A stretch of 64,000 nucleotides of DNA from Chitinophaga flava (lineage in GTDB: Bacteria; Bacteroidota; Bacteroidia; Chitinophagales; Chitinophagaceae), in the NCBI RefSeq assembly GCF_003308995.1, contig NZ_QFFJ01000001.1, positions 2,356,001 through 2,420,000 of the forward strand. Reading direction: 5' to 3'. The position numbers were made by a program, and so were the translations under genes. Positions within the stretch are counted from its first letter, which is position 1. The number at the start of each line of letters is the position of its first letter. Of the stretch, positions 53,228-62,490 are shown piece by piece. A model generated the notes under the pieces. It saw nothing but the letters and a program-made list of their open reading frames with translations. It was not told the origin of the DNA and did no database searches.

Positions 53228-53941
53228 TCAAAAATATTGCGCAGCGTTCATCAATGTCACGGCAACGATGCCGGCTGTTTCCGTACGCAGTCTGTTTTTT
53301 CCCAGAGACACAGGTTCAAAACCCTGTTCCAATGCCAGCTGGATCTCTTCCGGTGTAAAATCACCTTCCGGCCCGATCAGCAGCAAGGTGTCCTTTCCGG
53401 GCTTCATATGGTGTTGCAACTCCTTTTTTTGTTCCGGTAAACAGTGTGCGATCAGCTTCTGCGGATCGGCAGCATTTTTAACTACTTTGTCAAAGGGTTC
53501 CGGCTCCTGCAGCTGGGGCAGGTAAAACTGCTGCGATTGCAGCATAGCCGATACCAGTATGTTTTGCAGTCTTTCTGCCTTCACTTTTTCCTTCTCCGTC
53601 CGCTGGCTTACCAGGGGGATGATAGTCTGGATGCCTATCTCTGTAGCTTTCTCCAGAAACCACTCTATCCGTGAGGTGTTTTTGGTAAAGGCAATGGCTA
53701 TACGAAGTGCCGGGGCTGGGGCCGGCAGCGTTTCCGTATGGGTGATCTTTACACTGCAACGTTTACGGTTGTCGTCTGTGATCACTGTACTATAACGGTG
53801 ACCACGACCATCCGCCAGCAACACGGTGTCACCGTTTTCATGCCGCAGCACCTGGATACAGTACTTGGAAGTATCCTCATTCATCGTATAAACAGTAGCG
53901 CCTTCCACTATATCGGGCGCATAAAAGATAGGCAGGTCCAT
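53228..53941 (-). CDS. rsmE: 16S rRNA m3U1498 methyltransferase, 237 aa
   Basis: Start set at MDLPIFYAPDIVEG; 23 upstream codons are open but overlap the MATE stop region. N-terminal PUA-like domain to about 70 (YCIQVLRHENGDTVLLADGRG), then the SPOUT domain with ITKNTSRIEWFLEKATEIGIQTIIPL, LLIGPEGDFTPEE and LGKNRLRTETAGIVAV, the knot motifs of RsmE. It methylates U1498 of 16S rRNA. Encoded 22 bp after the MATE gene. Confidence 0.94.
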   Translation of the reverse strand: MDLPIFYAPDIVEGATVYTMNEDTSKYCIQVLRHENGDTVLLADGRGHRYSTVITDDNRKRCSVKITHTETLPAPAPALRIAIAFTKNTSRIEWFLEKATEIGIQTIIPLVSQRTEKEKVKAERLQNILVSAMLQSQQFYLPQLQEPEPFDKVVKNAADPQKLIAHCLPEQKKELQHHMKPGKDTLLLIGPEGDFTPEEIQLALEQGFEPVSLGKNRLRTETAGIVAVTLMNAAQYF

Positions 53942-53963
53942 GGGCGCAAAGATAACTTTTTGA

Positions 53964-55316
53964 TTAAGCTTCCGCGAGCAGTTTGCGGCTTTTAATATGG
54001 AACCGCACAAACAGCAGTACAGAGGCCACCAGCAGGCCTAACAACAGCGCCCACCATATGCCTTCCACGCCCAGCTCCAGTTTGATGCCCAGCAGATAGC
54101 CCAGCGGGATACCGATACCCCAGTAAGCCAGCAGTGTAATAAATGTAGGCATCCGTACATCGCCGAGGCCACGGAGTACTCCCAGTCCTACCACCTGAGT
54201 ACCGTCGAACAACTGGAAGAAAGCGGCTATCACGAGCAGACCAGCTGCAATATGTATCACCTGCGGATCATTGATGTACATGGCCGGTAGCAGATTTTTG
54301 AACATCATAAACATCAGCGCGGTAGTGCCCATTAGCACCAGCACCATATGATAGCTGGCGATGGCAGAATGGCGAAGGGCATGATAATCTTTTTTACCGA
54401 AGTTGTTGCCACTCTTGATACCAGCTGCTGCGGAGATACCGCTGGCCATCATGTAGGTCATGGCCGCCAGGCTGAGAGCGATCTGGTGGGCCGCCAGTTC
54501 GGCTGCGCCAATCCAGCCTACCATCACCGCCGCACCACTGAAAGCACTGATTTCAAAAATATACTGCAGGGCCACCGGTGTGCCGATGCCCAGAATTTTT
54601 TTGATGGAAGCCATCTTCAACTGCTTAAACCCAAACGATTGCAGGTAAGGTTTAAAACGGGGAGAGCGAAGCACATAAAAAGCCATGGTGATGCCCATGA
54701 TCAGCCTGTCCGTAAAAGTGGCGATACCTACGCCTACTACACCCATACGGGGAAATCCGAAAAGGCCGTATACCAGTGTGATACCGATCAGGATATTGAT
54801 CACGTTACCGATAATACTGATATTCATGGCCTGGCGTGTAAAGCCCAGTCCTTCTGCAAACTGTTTGAAGGAAAGGAACAACATCAGGGGGATGAAGGAA
54901 AAACCGAGGTAACGCAGGAAGGGTCTGGCCTGTTCGGCTACATCAGCCTCTTGTCTGAGCAGTTCCAGATGGTTACTGCCGAAATAGATCACCGCTGATA
55001 ACAATACACCTACCACCATGTTGATGATAAGACTGTGGCTCAACAGATGGCCGATCGCGCTTTTGTTGCCACGCCCGTTTTCCTGGGCAATAAGCGGGGT
55101 AAGGCCATACGACATGCCGATACCAGTGACCATAAAAATGCTGAACAGGCTGTTGCCTAATGATACTGCCGCCAGCGGCACTTTACCGGTATGACCGATG
55201 ATGATACTGTCTGACAGGGCTACCAGGGTATGCCCCAGCTGGGAAATAACAACAGGATAGGCTAAATGAAAATTGTCTTTGTAATAAGTCCGGTATTTTA
55301 GATAGAGCTGTTTCAT
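53964..55316 (-). CDS. MATE-family efflux transporter, 450 aa
   Basis: Twelve hydrophobic segments in two similar halves. Family motifs: the start AYPVVISQLGHTLVALSDSIIIGHTGKVPLAAVSLGNSLF, GMSYGLTPLIAQENGRGN, and in the second half IGAAELAAHQIALSLAAMTYMMASGISAAAGIKSGNNFG. These proteins export cationic drugs or metabolites with Na+ or H+. It is the first gene of a unit with rsmE. Confidence 0.94.
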   Translation of the reverse strand: MKQLYLKYRTYYKDNFHLAYPVVISQLGHTLVALSDSIIIGHTGKVPLAAVSLGNSLFSIFMVTGIGMSYGLTPLIAQENGRGNKSAIGHLLSHSLIINMVVGVLLSAVIYFGSNHLELLRQEADVAEQARPFLRYLGFSFIPLMLFLSFKQFAEGLGFTRQAMNISIIGNVINILIGITLVYGLFGFPRMGVVGVGIATFTDRLIMGITMAFYVLRSPRFKPYLQSFGFKQLKMASIKKILGIGTPVALQYIFEISAFSGAAVMVGWIGAAELAAHQIALSLAAMTYMMASGISAAAGIKSGNNFGKKDYHALRHSAIASYHMVLVLMGTTALMFMMFKNLLPAMYINDPQVIHIAAGLLVIAAFFQLFDGTQVVGLGVLRGLGDVRMPTFITLLAYWGIGIPLGYLLGIKLELGVEGIWWALLLGLLVASVLLFVRFHIKSRKLLAEA

Positions 55317-55365
55317 TGATTCGTCGATTAATTATTGTCAGGTTAAAAACTTCAGGTATATAAAC

Positions 55366-55399
55366 AAAAAGGCCGGCGATCAGGTGATGCCGGCCTTTT
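55366..55399 (-). terminator. Terminator of dnaB
   Basis: Stem AAAAGGCCGGC / GCCGGCCTTTT with an 11-nt loop, 20 bp downstream of the dnaB stop (minus strand), with A/T runs at both ends. Confidence 0.85.
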
Positions 55400-55418
55400 A
55401 TTGCAAATATTTTATGCG

Positions 55419-56987
55419 CTAAAACGGAGCATCTTCAAACCCTTCATCAAAGTTCATGTCGTTCATCTTGGAACCCTTCTGTATATACAGTTTCGCTTCA
55501 TCATTGCCGCCACCGCCTTGCTGTGGACGGGAGATACCTGCGAATGGGCTGCCACCACCCGGATTTTCCAGGCTACCATCATCTTCAAAGCGCTGGAATT
55601 CCAGTACGGCTCTTAATTTGATGGTGTCCAACTGACCGTTACGGTGTTTGGCTATACGAACGTGGGTTTCACCTTTGTTGGACTCACCCATCTCGTTGGC
55701 ATTGATCTCATAGTATTCAGGACGGTACAGGAACATTACCATGTCGGCATCCTGCTCGATCGCTCCGGATTCACGGAGGTCACTCAGCTGAGGCATTTTA
55801 TTACCGTCTTTACGTTTTTCCACATCACGGCTCAGCTGGGAGAGGGCGATCACGGGCACCTGCAACTCCTTTGCGAGCCCTTTCAGGTCACGGGAGATCT
55901 TACTGATTTCCTGTTCACGGTTGGACCCTCTGCCATCACCACTACCGCTCATCAGCTGGAGGTAGTCGATGATGATAACGCCTACACCGTGGTTATGTAC
56001 CAGCCTTCTGCACTTGGCCCTCAACTCAAAGATATTGAGTGCCGGGGTATCATCGATAAAGATAGGAGCTTTGGCCAAACGTTCGATACCGTGGGTCATC
56101 AGCTTCTTCATCTCATATTCTTCCAGTTTACCACGGGAGATCTTTTCCAGTTTTATTTCTGACTCGGCCGAGAGAATACGTTGTACGATCTGGCCGGAGG
56201 ACATCTCCAGAGAGAATACCGCTGCGCCTTTAGGGAAGCGGGGGTGCAGTGCTGCGTTTCGGGCCAGGTTAAGGGCGAAAGCGGTTTTACCCACAGACGG
56301 ACGGGCCGCGATGATGATAAGATCCGTTGACTGCCAGCCGTAGGTCACCTTATCAAGTGAAGGGAAACCGGAGGGCACACCGGTGATATCATCTCCTTTA
56401 TTACGAAGATCTTCGATTCGTTTCATGGTGTTCACCAGTACGCGGTCGATAGAGTCGTAGTTTTTACGGAGGTGGTTATTGGTGATTTCAAAGAGTTTGG
56501 ATTCGGCGCTGTCGAGCAGGTCGAATACGTCGGCGGTGTCCTCATAGGATTCTGTGAGGATTTCGCCGGAGATGCGGATTAGTTCCCGCTGGATGAATTT
56601 CTGCAGGATGATGCGGGCATGTGCTTCAATGTTGGCGGAAGATACAACCGCATTGGTGAGTTTCATCACGGTAAAGGGGCCACCGACAGCTTCGAGCGTA
56701 CCCATTGACTTCAGCTCTTCTGTAACGGTGAGAATATCTACCGGCATAGACTTGGACGCCAGTCGGGTCATGGCGGAAAAGATCTGCTGGTGTGCTTCTA
56801 CATAAAAACATTCTCCTTTTAATATTTCTACAACAATATCAAAAGCACCTTTCTCCAGCATTATGGCTCCCAAAACAGCTTCTTCCAATTCTTTAGCCTG
56901 TGGTGGTATCTTGCCATACACCAAGGACGACACTTCAATGGCCGGTTTTCTGCGAACATTGCGGTCCTTCTTAAGATTGAGATCCAT
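55419..56987 (-). CDS. dnaB: Replicative DNA helicase DnaB, 522 aa
   Basis: N-terminal DnaB domain about 30-130 (PPQAKELEEAVLGAIMLE), linker, then the RecA-like helicase domain with TGVPSGFPSLDKVTYGWQ, Walker A ARPSVGKTA at 228-236, FSLEMSSGQIVQRIL, Walker B VGVIIIDYLQLMSG and SREQEISKISRDLKGLAKEL. It unwinds DNA at the replication fork. The C-terminal 45 residues are Gly-rich and acidic, as in other Bacteroidota DnaB. No intein. It diverges from pheT across the DnaA-box cluster. Confidence 0.97.
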   Translation of the reverse strand: MDLNLKKDRNVRRKPAIEVSSLVYGKIPPQAKELEEAVLGAIMLEKGAFDIVVEILKGECFYVEAHQQIFSAMTRLASKSMPVDILTVTEELKSMGTLEAVGGPFTVMKLTNAVVSSANIEAHARIILQKFIQRELIRISGEILTESYEDTADVFDLLDSAESKLFEITNNHLRKNYDSIDRVLVNTMKRIEDLRNKGDDITGVPSGFPSLDKVTYGWQSTDLIIIAARPSVGKTAFALNLARNAALHPRFPKGAAVFSLEMSSGQIVQRILSAESEIKLEKISRGKLEEYEMKKLMTHGIERLAKAPIFIDDTPALNIFELRAKCRRLVHNHGVGVIIIDYLQLMSGSGDGRGSNREQEISKISRDLKGLAKELQVPVIALSQLSRDVEKRKDGNKMPQLSDLRESGAIEQDADMVMFLYRPEYYEINANEMGESNKGETHVRIAKHRNGQLDTIKLRAVLEFQRFEDDGSLENPGGGSPFAGISRPQQGGGGNDEAKLYIQKGSKMNDMNFDEGFEDAPF

Positions 56988-57127
56988 TTATGGTTAGAGT
57001 ATTAATAAAAGTTAATAAAAGGTTACTGTCAATGGGCCTTTCCGGTAGTGTTTACAATTATTTTGCATTATTCTCTGTTATGCTGCAGCAATTTCCGCTT
57101 TAAGAAATTGTAAATTTTCTCGAGCCG

Positions 57128-57325
57128 CACAAACTAAGGTAAAGGCATTTTTTTAATTAACCTTTTTTATTTGACGACTAAATTTATTAAGCCTCACGCA
57201 CAGGTTATCCACCGTCATTCCGGCAGTTATCCACAAGCAACAATATAGTTACTCACAAAAAACCAGAAAAACCACGCGCAAAGGTCTGATTATTCACACA
57301 CATTGTGCAAAAAAGGTTTTCCACA
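57128..57325. other. DnaA-box cluster with A/T-rich stretch (candidate oriC)
   Basis: Four same-strand DnaA-box matches: TTATCCACC (57205-57213), TTATCCACA (57227-57235), TTATTCACA (57290-57298) and TTTTCCACA (57317-57325). A weaker TTACTCACA lies at 57249-57257. The first two are 22 bp apart, about two helical turns. An A/T-rich stretch with T and A runs (57144-57190) lies just to the left and could be the unwinding element. The 520-bp gap has dnaB on one side and pheT diverging on the other. Function is inferred from motifs only. Confidence 0.5.
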
Positions 57326-57508
57326 TCAGTCACTGACGGTTCAGGATCCCGCAGGGGAACAGGTTTACGCCGGAAAAAACATTCTTTTTCCTGCAAAAAC
57401 AGGCAAACAGGCAGCCGGAAAGGCCCTATCGCCCAAATCTCCCTGTAAATCCGCCCTTTGTAATGCGTAATTCTTTAACTTTACGCTTCTTTATAAACCA
57501 AGCAGACA

Positions 57509-59938
57509 ATGACGATTTCATACAACTGGCTTTGTGAGTATTTACCGGTAAAACCTACACCGGAGGAGCTATCCACCATCTTGACACGTATAGGCCTGGA
57601 AGTAGAAAGCCTTGAAAAATTTGAGGCAGTAAAAGGCAGCCTGGCCGGCTTGGTGATCGGAGAAGTACTGACAGCAGAGCAACACCCCAACGCGGACAAA
57701 CTGAAACTGACCACTGTCAACACCGGCAACAGTGAGCCGCTGCGGATTGTCTGCGGCGCACCCAATGTGGCCGTAGGACAGAAAGTAGTGGTAGCCCCTA
57801 TCGGCACCACCATCTACCCCCTGGGCGGTGAGCCCCTCACCATGAAAAAAGCAAAGATCCGTGGCGAAGAAAGTCACGGTATGATCTGCGCTGAAGATGA
57901 AATCGGCCTGGGCAACAGCCATGCCGGTATCATGGTACTGGATGCATCTCTCATACCTGGCACTCCCGCCAGCGAAGTCTTCCGCCCTGCACAGGACTGG
58001 ATCTTCGAAATAGGCCTCACTCCCAACCGTATGGATGCGATGAGCCATGTAGGCGTAGCCAAAGACGTATGTGCTTTTCTCAACAACCTGGAACACACCC
58101 ATAAATACCTGGTACAGCTGCCGGAAATAAAAGCCCTGCCACAAGCAGATGCTCCCCTCCCGATCAGCGTGACCATCGATAATACCGATGCCTGCCCCCG
58201 CTATAGTGGTATCAGCATCACCGGCGTTACCGTAGCTCCTTCCCCGGAATGGCTCAAAAATCATCTGCAGGCCATCGGCGTACGCCCTATCAATAATATA
58301 GTGGACATCACCAACTTCGTTCTGCATGAAACCGGCCAGCCTCTGCACGCTTTCGACGCAGCGGCCGTAAAAGGTAATGCTGTGGTTGTTAAAAACCTAC
58401 CGCAGGATACCCTCTTCGTGACCCTGGATGAAAAAGAAAGAAAACTCGACGCCACTGATCTGATGATCTGCAACGGCGCCGGCGAAGGCATGTGTATTGC
58501 CGGCGTATTCGGCGGACTGCACTCCGGCGTTTCCGATACCACCCGGGATATCTTCCTGGAAAGTGCGTTCTTCTCCCCCGGCGGTATCCGTACTACTTCT
58601 TTCCGGCACGGCCTCCGTACCGATGCCGCTTCCCGCTTTGAAAAAGGCGTGGATATCTCCAATGTGGTATTTGCCCTGCAACGCGCGGCGGCTCTCATCT
58701 GCGAACTGGCAGGTGGCAAAGCAGCTTCCGGCATTGTAGACGTATACCCTATGCCCAAACAGAAAACACAGGTGGAAACCACCTACGCTTATATCCACAA
58801 ACTCAGCGGCAGCAACTATTCTCCCGACAAAGTGAAGAATATCCTGCGCAGCCTGGGTTTTGAGGTACTGTCTGAAACTGCTGAAGGACTGCGGGTAGCT
58901 GTACCTTTCAGCAAACCCGACATCAGCCTGCCGGCAGACCTGGTAGAAGAAGTGATGCGTATTGACGGCCTCGACAATATCGAAATCCCCTCCCATGTCA
59001 CTATTTCCCCGGCGCTGTCATCTCACCCGGATGAAGAAGGTGTAAGGGAAAAAGTAGCCAACTACCTGGCAGGCAATGGTTTCAACGAAATTTTCACCAA
59101 CTCCATCACCAACAGCAAATACTTTACGCCCGAAGTGCTGGAACATACCGTGAAAATGATGAACAGCCTCACCGTGGAGCTCGATGTGATGCGCCCTTCC
59201 ATGCTGGAAACTGGCCTGGAAAGCATCTCCCACAACCTGAACCGCAAGAATGAAGACCTCTTCTTCTTTGAGTTTGGTAAAACCTACCAGGTACTGGAAA
59301 AAGGTTATGGAGAAACCAACCACCTTGTACTATACCTGACTGGTAAAAAAACACCGGAAACCTGGATGCATAAATCCAGCCCTGCCGACTTCTACGATCT
59401 GAAAGGGTTTGTAATCAACGTATTAAGACAACTGGGATACAGTCAGTTACAGTGGGTTGAAAGCAATGCTGCCGATCTGCAGCCAGCCTGGGAAATAAAG
59501 GTAAAAAACCAGGTGGTGGTAACCCTCGGTGGTGTTACAGCACAGAAACTGAAACAGTTCGATATTCGGCAAGCGGTATGGTTTGCAACATTTAATTGGG
59601 ATAAAATACTCGGACTGTTACAAAAAAGTGATAACTTTTACAAGGAAATCCCCCGCTTCCCTGCCGTAAGGAGGGACCTGGCACTGGTACTGGACAAACA
59701 GGTGAGATTTGCAGCTGTAGAAGCCGCTGCACGCGCTGTGAAGTCCTCCCTGCTCCAGGATATCAACCTCTTCGACGTTTTCGAAAGTGAGAAGCTGGGA
59801 GCCAATAAAAAATCGTACGCCGTAAGTTTTACCTTCCTGGACACCCAGAAAACCCTGACAGACAAGGAGATTGATGGGGTAATGGACAAGCTGGTAAAGA
59901 CTTTCGAAACACAGTTACAAGCGGAAATACGCCGATAG
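57509..59938 (+). CDS. pheT: Phenylalanine-tRNA ligase beta subunit, 809 aa
   Basis: Domains in order: N-terminal B1, tRNA-binding OB fold about 40-150 (VLTAEQHPNADKLKLTTVN; GEESHGMICAEDEIGLG), B3/B4 editing domain about 210-390 (RPINNIVDITNFVLHETGQPLHAFDAA), B5 about 400-475, a core synthetase-like domain to about 690, and the C-terminal FDX-ACB domain about 715-808 (EIPRFPAVRRDLALVLDKQV). It pairs with PheS, which is not in the window, to charge tRNA-Phe. First gene of the pheT / coiled-coil / zapA / rny block. Confidence 0.96.
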   Translation: MTISYNWLCEYLPVKPTPEELSTILTRIGLEVESLEKFEAVKGSLAGLVIGEVLTAEQHPNADKLKLTTVNTGNSEPLRIVCGAPNVAVGQKVVVAPIGTTIYPLGGEPLTMKKAKIRGEESHGMICAEDEIGLGNSHAGIMVLDASLIPGTPASEVFRPAQDWIFEIGLTPNRMDAMSHVGVAKDVCAFLNNLEHTHKYLVQLPEIKALPQADAPLPISVTIDNTDACPRYSGISITGVTVAPSPEWLKNHLQAIGVRPINNIVDITNFVLHETGQPLHAFDAAAVKGNAVVVKNLPQDTLFVTLDEKERKLDATDLMICNGAGEGMCIAGVFGGLHSGVSDTTRDIFLESAFFSPGGIRTTSFRHGLRTDAASRFEKGVDISNVVFALQRAAALICELAGGKAASGIVDVYPMPKQKTQVETTYAYIHKLSGSNYSPDKVKNILRSLGFEVLSETAEGLRVAVPFSKPDISLPADLVEEVMRIDGLDNIEIPSHVTISPALSSHPDEEGVREKVANYLAGNGFNEIFTNSITNSKYFTPEVLEHTVKMMNSLTVELDVMRPSMLETGLESISHNLNRKNEDLFFFEFGKTYQVLEKGYGETNHLVLYLTGKKTPETWMHKSSPADFYDLKGFVINVLRQLGYSQLQWVESNAADLQPAWEIKVKNQVVVTLGGVTAQKLKQFDIRQAVWFATFNWDKILGLLQKSDNFYKEIPRFPAVRRDLALVLDKQVRFAAVEAAARAVKSSLLQDINLFDVFESEKLGANKKSYAVSFTFLDTQKTLTDKEIDGVMDKLVKTFETQLQAEIRR

Positions 59939-59946
59939 ATTTCGTT

Positions 59947-59988
59947 TTTCTGATGTTGACATGCAGGCCTGCATGTCAACATCAGAAA
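59947..59988. repeat. 42-bp perfect palindrome without spacer
   Basis: Both arms are 21 bp: 59947-59967 and 59968-59988, meeting at GCAGG|CCTGC with no loop bases, all matched. It lies 8 bp after the pheT stop and 18 bp before the next start. As RNA it could form a hairpin (terminator or processing signal); there is no T run on the + side. Confidence 0.85.
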
Positions 59989-60006
59989 TGACATAATTTG
60001 TTTAAA

Positions 60007-60315
60007 ATGGTATTAGAGCAATACATTCAACGGGTAGAAGAAAAGCTACAGCAGCTGGTAAAACGTTTACACCAGGTGCAGTCGGAGAATGCATCGCTGA
60101 AAGAAGAAATCAACCACCAGCAACAAACGCTGCAACAGCAGCAGCTGGCCATACAGGCACTGGAAGATAAACTGCACCTCGCCAGGATTGCAGCTACCGC
60201 CCAGGGAGGTACCGCCGTAGCAACAGATGACGCAGCCTTTAAAAAGGAGATCCGGAGCAAAATCAATGACTATATCAGGGAAATTGACCGGTGTATAGCC
60301 TTGTTAAACGGCTGA
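60007..60315 (+). CDS. Coiled-coil protein upstream of zapA, 102 aa
   Basis: Start set at the ATG MVLEQYIQRVEEKL; a TTG three codons upstream is rejected. Residues 5-60 form a heptad coiled coil rich in Gln and Glu (LHQVQSENASLKEEINHQQQTLQQQQLAIQALEDKL), and the C-terminal IRSKINDYIREIDRCIALLN is a second helix. It precedes zapA by 18 bp. The position suggests a divisome-associated partner, ZapB-like in character, but I cannot assign it to that family. Confidence 0.75.
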   Translation: MVLEQYIQRVEEKLQQLVKRLHQVQSENASLKEEINHQQQTLQQQQLAIQALEDKLHLARIAATAQGGTAVATDDAAFKKEIRSKINDYIREIDRCIALLNG

Positions 60316-60333
60316 TAAAAATAATTTCAACAT

Positions 60334-60627
60334 ATGGAACAACTCATTCCTATCAATATCGTGGTATCTGACCGCTCTTACCGGATCAAAATACGGCCGG
60401 AAGAAGAGGAAGAGGTACGTCGTATTATGAAGGAAGTGAATGAAAAAATTGTTGACTTTAAGACCTCTTATGCTGGGAAAGACCAGCAGGACTACGTTGC
60501 TATGGCCCTCATCATGTATGCCACCCACCCTGTTACCAGCGGAGGCAAGGCGCAGGCTGTTACTGCTCCCTTTCTGCAGGAAAAGCTGGAAAAGCTGGAA
60601 GAAATCATCAACCAGGCACTGGGATAA
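60334..60627 (+). CDS. zapA: Cell division protein ZapA, 97 aa
   Basis: The N-terminal PINIVVSDRSYRIKIRPEEEEEVRRIMKEVNEKI matches the ZapA fold start, and a C-terminal coiled coil LQEKLEKLEEIINQAL follows. About 97 aa is the usual length. ZapA binds and bundles FtsZ filaments. The order pheT / coiled-coil / zapA / rny is common in Bacteroidota, which supports the call. Confidence 0.85.
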   Translation: MEQLIPINIVVSDRSYRIKIRPEEEEEVRRIMKEVNEKIVDFKTSYAGKDQQDYVAMALIMYATHPVTSGGKAQAVTAPFLQEKLEKLEEIINQALG

Positions 60628-60724
60628 TCGCATTATCCACTGCTAAACAATGACTTAGCTAATTCGCTAATTATCACGTATTAAACACGCTTTACTGCTA
60701 TTTTTTTGTATTTTCGCGGGTCAG

Positions 60725-60767
60725 TTCTCGCCCCTGTTGCGTTTTAGCAGTGACAAGGGTATGAGAA
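60725..60767 (+). ncRNA. Structured leader or small RNA before rny (candidate)
   Basis: TTCTC (60725-60729) pairs with GAGAA (60763-60767), CCC (60731-60733) with GGG (60757-60759), and TGTTGC (60735-60740) continues against GTGACA-side bases to a GTTTTAGCA loop. The gap zapA-rny is 170 bp; in proteobacteria the 6S RNA gene lies after zapA, so a small RNA here is worth testing. I see no full 6S fold. Confidence 0.3.
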
Positions 60768-60797
60768 TGCAACATAAATCAAGTATAAATAATTCAT

Positions 60798-62363
60798 ATG
60801 GATGTTACACTTTATACGACAATAGCTGCAGTAGTGGCATTGATCATAGGAATAGTGCTAGGTAAGGTGATATTTGCCAAAAACACACAGCAAAAAATAG
60901 ACGACGCTGAGCAACAGGCTAAAAAAATCATCGCAGATGCACAAGTGAGCGCTGAAAACCTCAAAAAAGACAGGTTACTCGAAGCGAAGGAAAAATACCT
61001 GCAATTAAAAAGTGAGCATGAAAAAGAAGTCATGCAGCGCAACCAGAAAATATCTGAATCTGAAAACCGTATCAAACAGAAAGAGCAATCGCTCAATCAG
61101 AAAAACGAGCAACTTCAGAAACAAATAAACGAAAACGATGCTATTAAAGATACGCTGAACCGCCAGATGGAACTGGTTACCGTTAAGCGTAGCGAACTCG
61201 AAAAACACCAGGAAGAGCATATCCGCCGCCTGGAAAAAGTAGCCGGCCTCACTGCCGAAGAAGCTAAACATCAGCTGGTGGAAAGCCTGAAAGAGGAAGC
61301 CCGTTCACAGGCGCTGTCTCATATCCAGGAAATCATCGAAGATGCCAAATTAAAAGCCAACAAGGAAGCTAAAAAAATCATCATACAGTCTATCCAGCGT
61401 ACTGCTGCTGAACAGACCATCGAGAACACCATCACCGTGTTTACCCTGGAAAGTGATGAGATCAAGGGTCAGATCATCGGCCGTGAAGGACGTAATATCC
61501 GTGCCATTGAAGCTGCTACCGGTGTAGACCTGATCGTAGACGATACTCCTGAAGCAATCGTACTGTCTTCCTTCGACCCACTGCGCCGTGAAATTGCACG
61601 TCTGTCGCTCCAGCGCCTGGTACAGGATGGCCGTATCCACCCTGCCCGTATCGAGGAAGTAGTGGAAAAAACCAAGAAACAGCTGGAAGAACAGGTAATG
61701 GACATTGGAGAAAGAACTGTGATTGAACTGGGTATCCATGGCCTGCATAAAGAACTGGTTCGTCTGGTAGGTAAGATGCGTTTCCGCTCTTCCTACGGTC
61801 AGAACCTGCTCATGCACTCCAAAGAAACCGCTAACCTCTGTGCGGTAATGGCTGCTGAGCTGGGCCTCAACCCTAAACTGGCCAAACGTGCCGGCCTCCT
61901 GCACGATATTGGTAAAGTGCCTGACGAAGAAACTGAACTGAGCCACGCCCTCCTCGGCGCCAAACTGGCTGAAAAATACGGCGAACATGCCGCAGTGGTA
62001 AACGCCATCGGCGCCCACCACGATGAAATGGAAATGCAATACGTGATCTCTCCGATCGTTCAGGCCTGCGACGCCATCAGTGGCGCCCGTCCAGGCGCCC
62101 GCCGCGAAATCATGCAGAGCTACCTCCAACGTATCAAAGATCTGGAGAACCTGGCCTTGTCTCACGAAGGTGTGGAGAAAGCCTACGCTATCCAGGCCGG
62201 TAGAGAATTACGTATCATCGTAGAGAGCGATAAAGTATCCGACAACGATGCTGACCGCCTGTCTTTCGAGATCGCGAATAAAATACAGACCGAAATGCAA
62301 TACCCAGGTCAGATCAAGGTAACGGTGATCCGTGAAAAACGCGCGGTGAACATTGCCCGCTAA
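60798..62363 (+). CDS. rny: Ribonuclease Y, 521 aa
   Basis: N-terminal membrane helix 5-24, long coiled coil about 30-190 (ENRIKQKEQSLNQKNEQLQKQ), KH domain about 210-275 (IIGREGRNIRAIEAATGVDLIVDD), and HD domain about 335-430 with the metal motif LLHDIGKVPDEE and IGAHHDEME. It is the membrane-bound endoribonuclease that starts mRNA decay. A terminator follows 42 bp after the stop. Confidence 0.96.
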   Translation: MDVTLYTTIAAVVALIIGIVLGKVIFAKNTQQKIDDAEQQAKKIIADAQVSAENLKKDRLLEAKEKYLQLKSEHEKEVMQRNQKISESENRIKQKEQSLNQKNEQLQKQINENDAIKDTLNRQMELVTVKRSELEKHQEEHIRRLEKVAGLTAEEAKHQLVESLKEEARSQALSHIQEIIEDAKLKANKEAKKIIIQSIQRTAAEQTIENTITVFTLESDEIKGQIIGREGRNIRAIEAATGVDLIVDDTPEAIVLSSFDPLRREIARLSLQRLVQDGRIHPARIEEVVEKTKKQLEEQVMDIGERTVIELGIHGLHKELVRLVGKMRFRSSYGQNLLMHSKETANLCAVMAAELGLNPKLAKRAGLLHDIGKVPDEETELSHALLGAKLAEKYGEHAAVVNAIGAHHDEMEMQYVISPIVQACDAISGARPGARREIMQSYLQRIKDLENLALSHEGVEKAYAIQAGRELRIIVESDKVSDNDADRLSFEIANKIQTEMQYPGQIKVTVIREKRAVNIAR

Positions 62364-62404
62364 TCATTCTGATTTAGATATCTGGAATTTTGATATTATA
62401 TTGG

Positions 62405-62436
62405 AGTCCTCCGGTAAAACCGGGGGACTTTTTTTA
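62405..62436 (+). terminator. Terminator of the pheT-rny unit
   Basis: An 11-bp stem AGTCCTCCGGT / ACCGGGGGACT (one G-U pair) with an AAA loop, followed by seven T's. Confidence 0.9.
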
Positions 62437-62490
62437 TATGCGAACAACGGACTACCACGTTATATTTCATTCAAAAATCCAATAATCTAT

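Noticed and set aside
57089..57110. CAATTTC / GAAATTG inverted repeat near the DnaA boxes
   Set aside because: A 7-bp A/T-rich palindrome is expected by chance here; not used as evidence for an origin.
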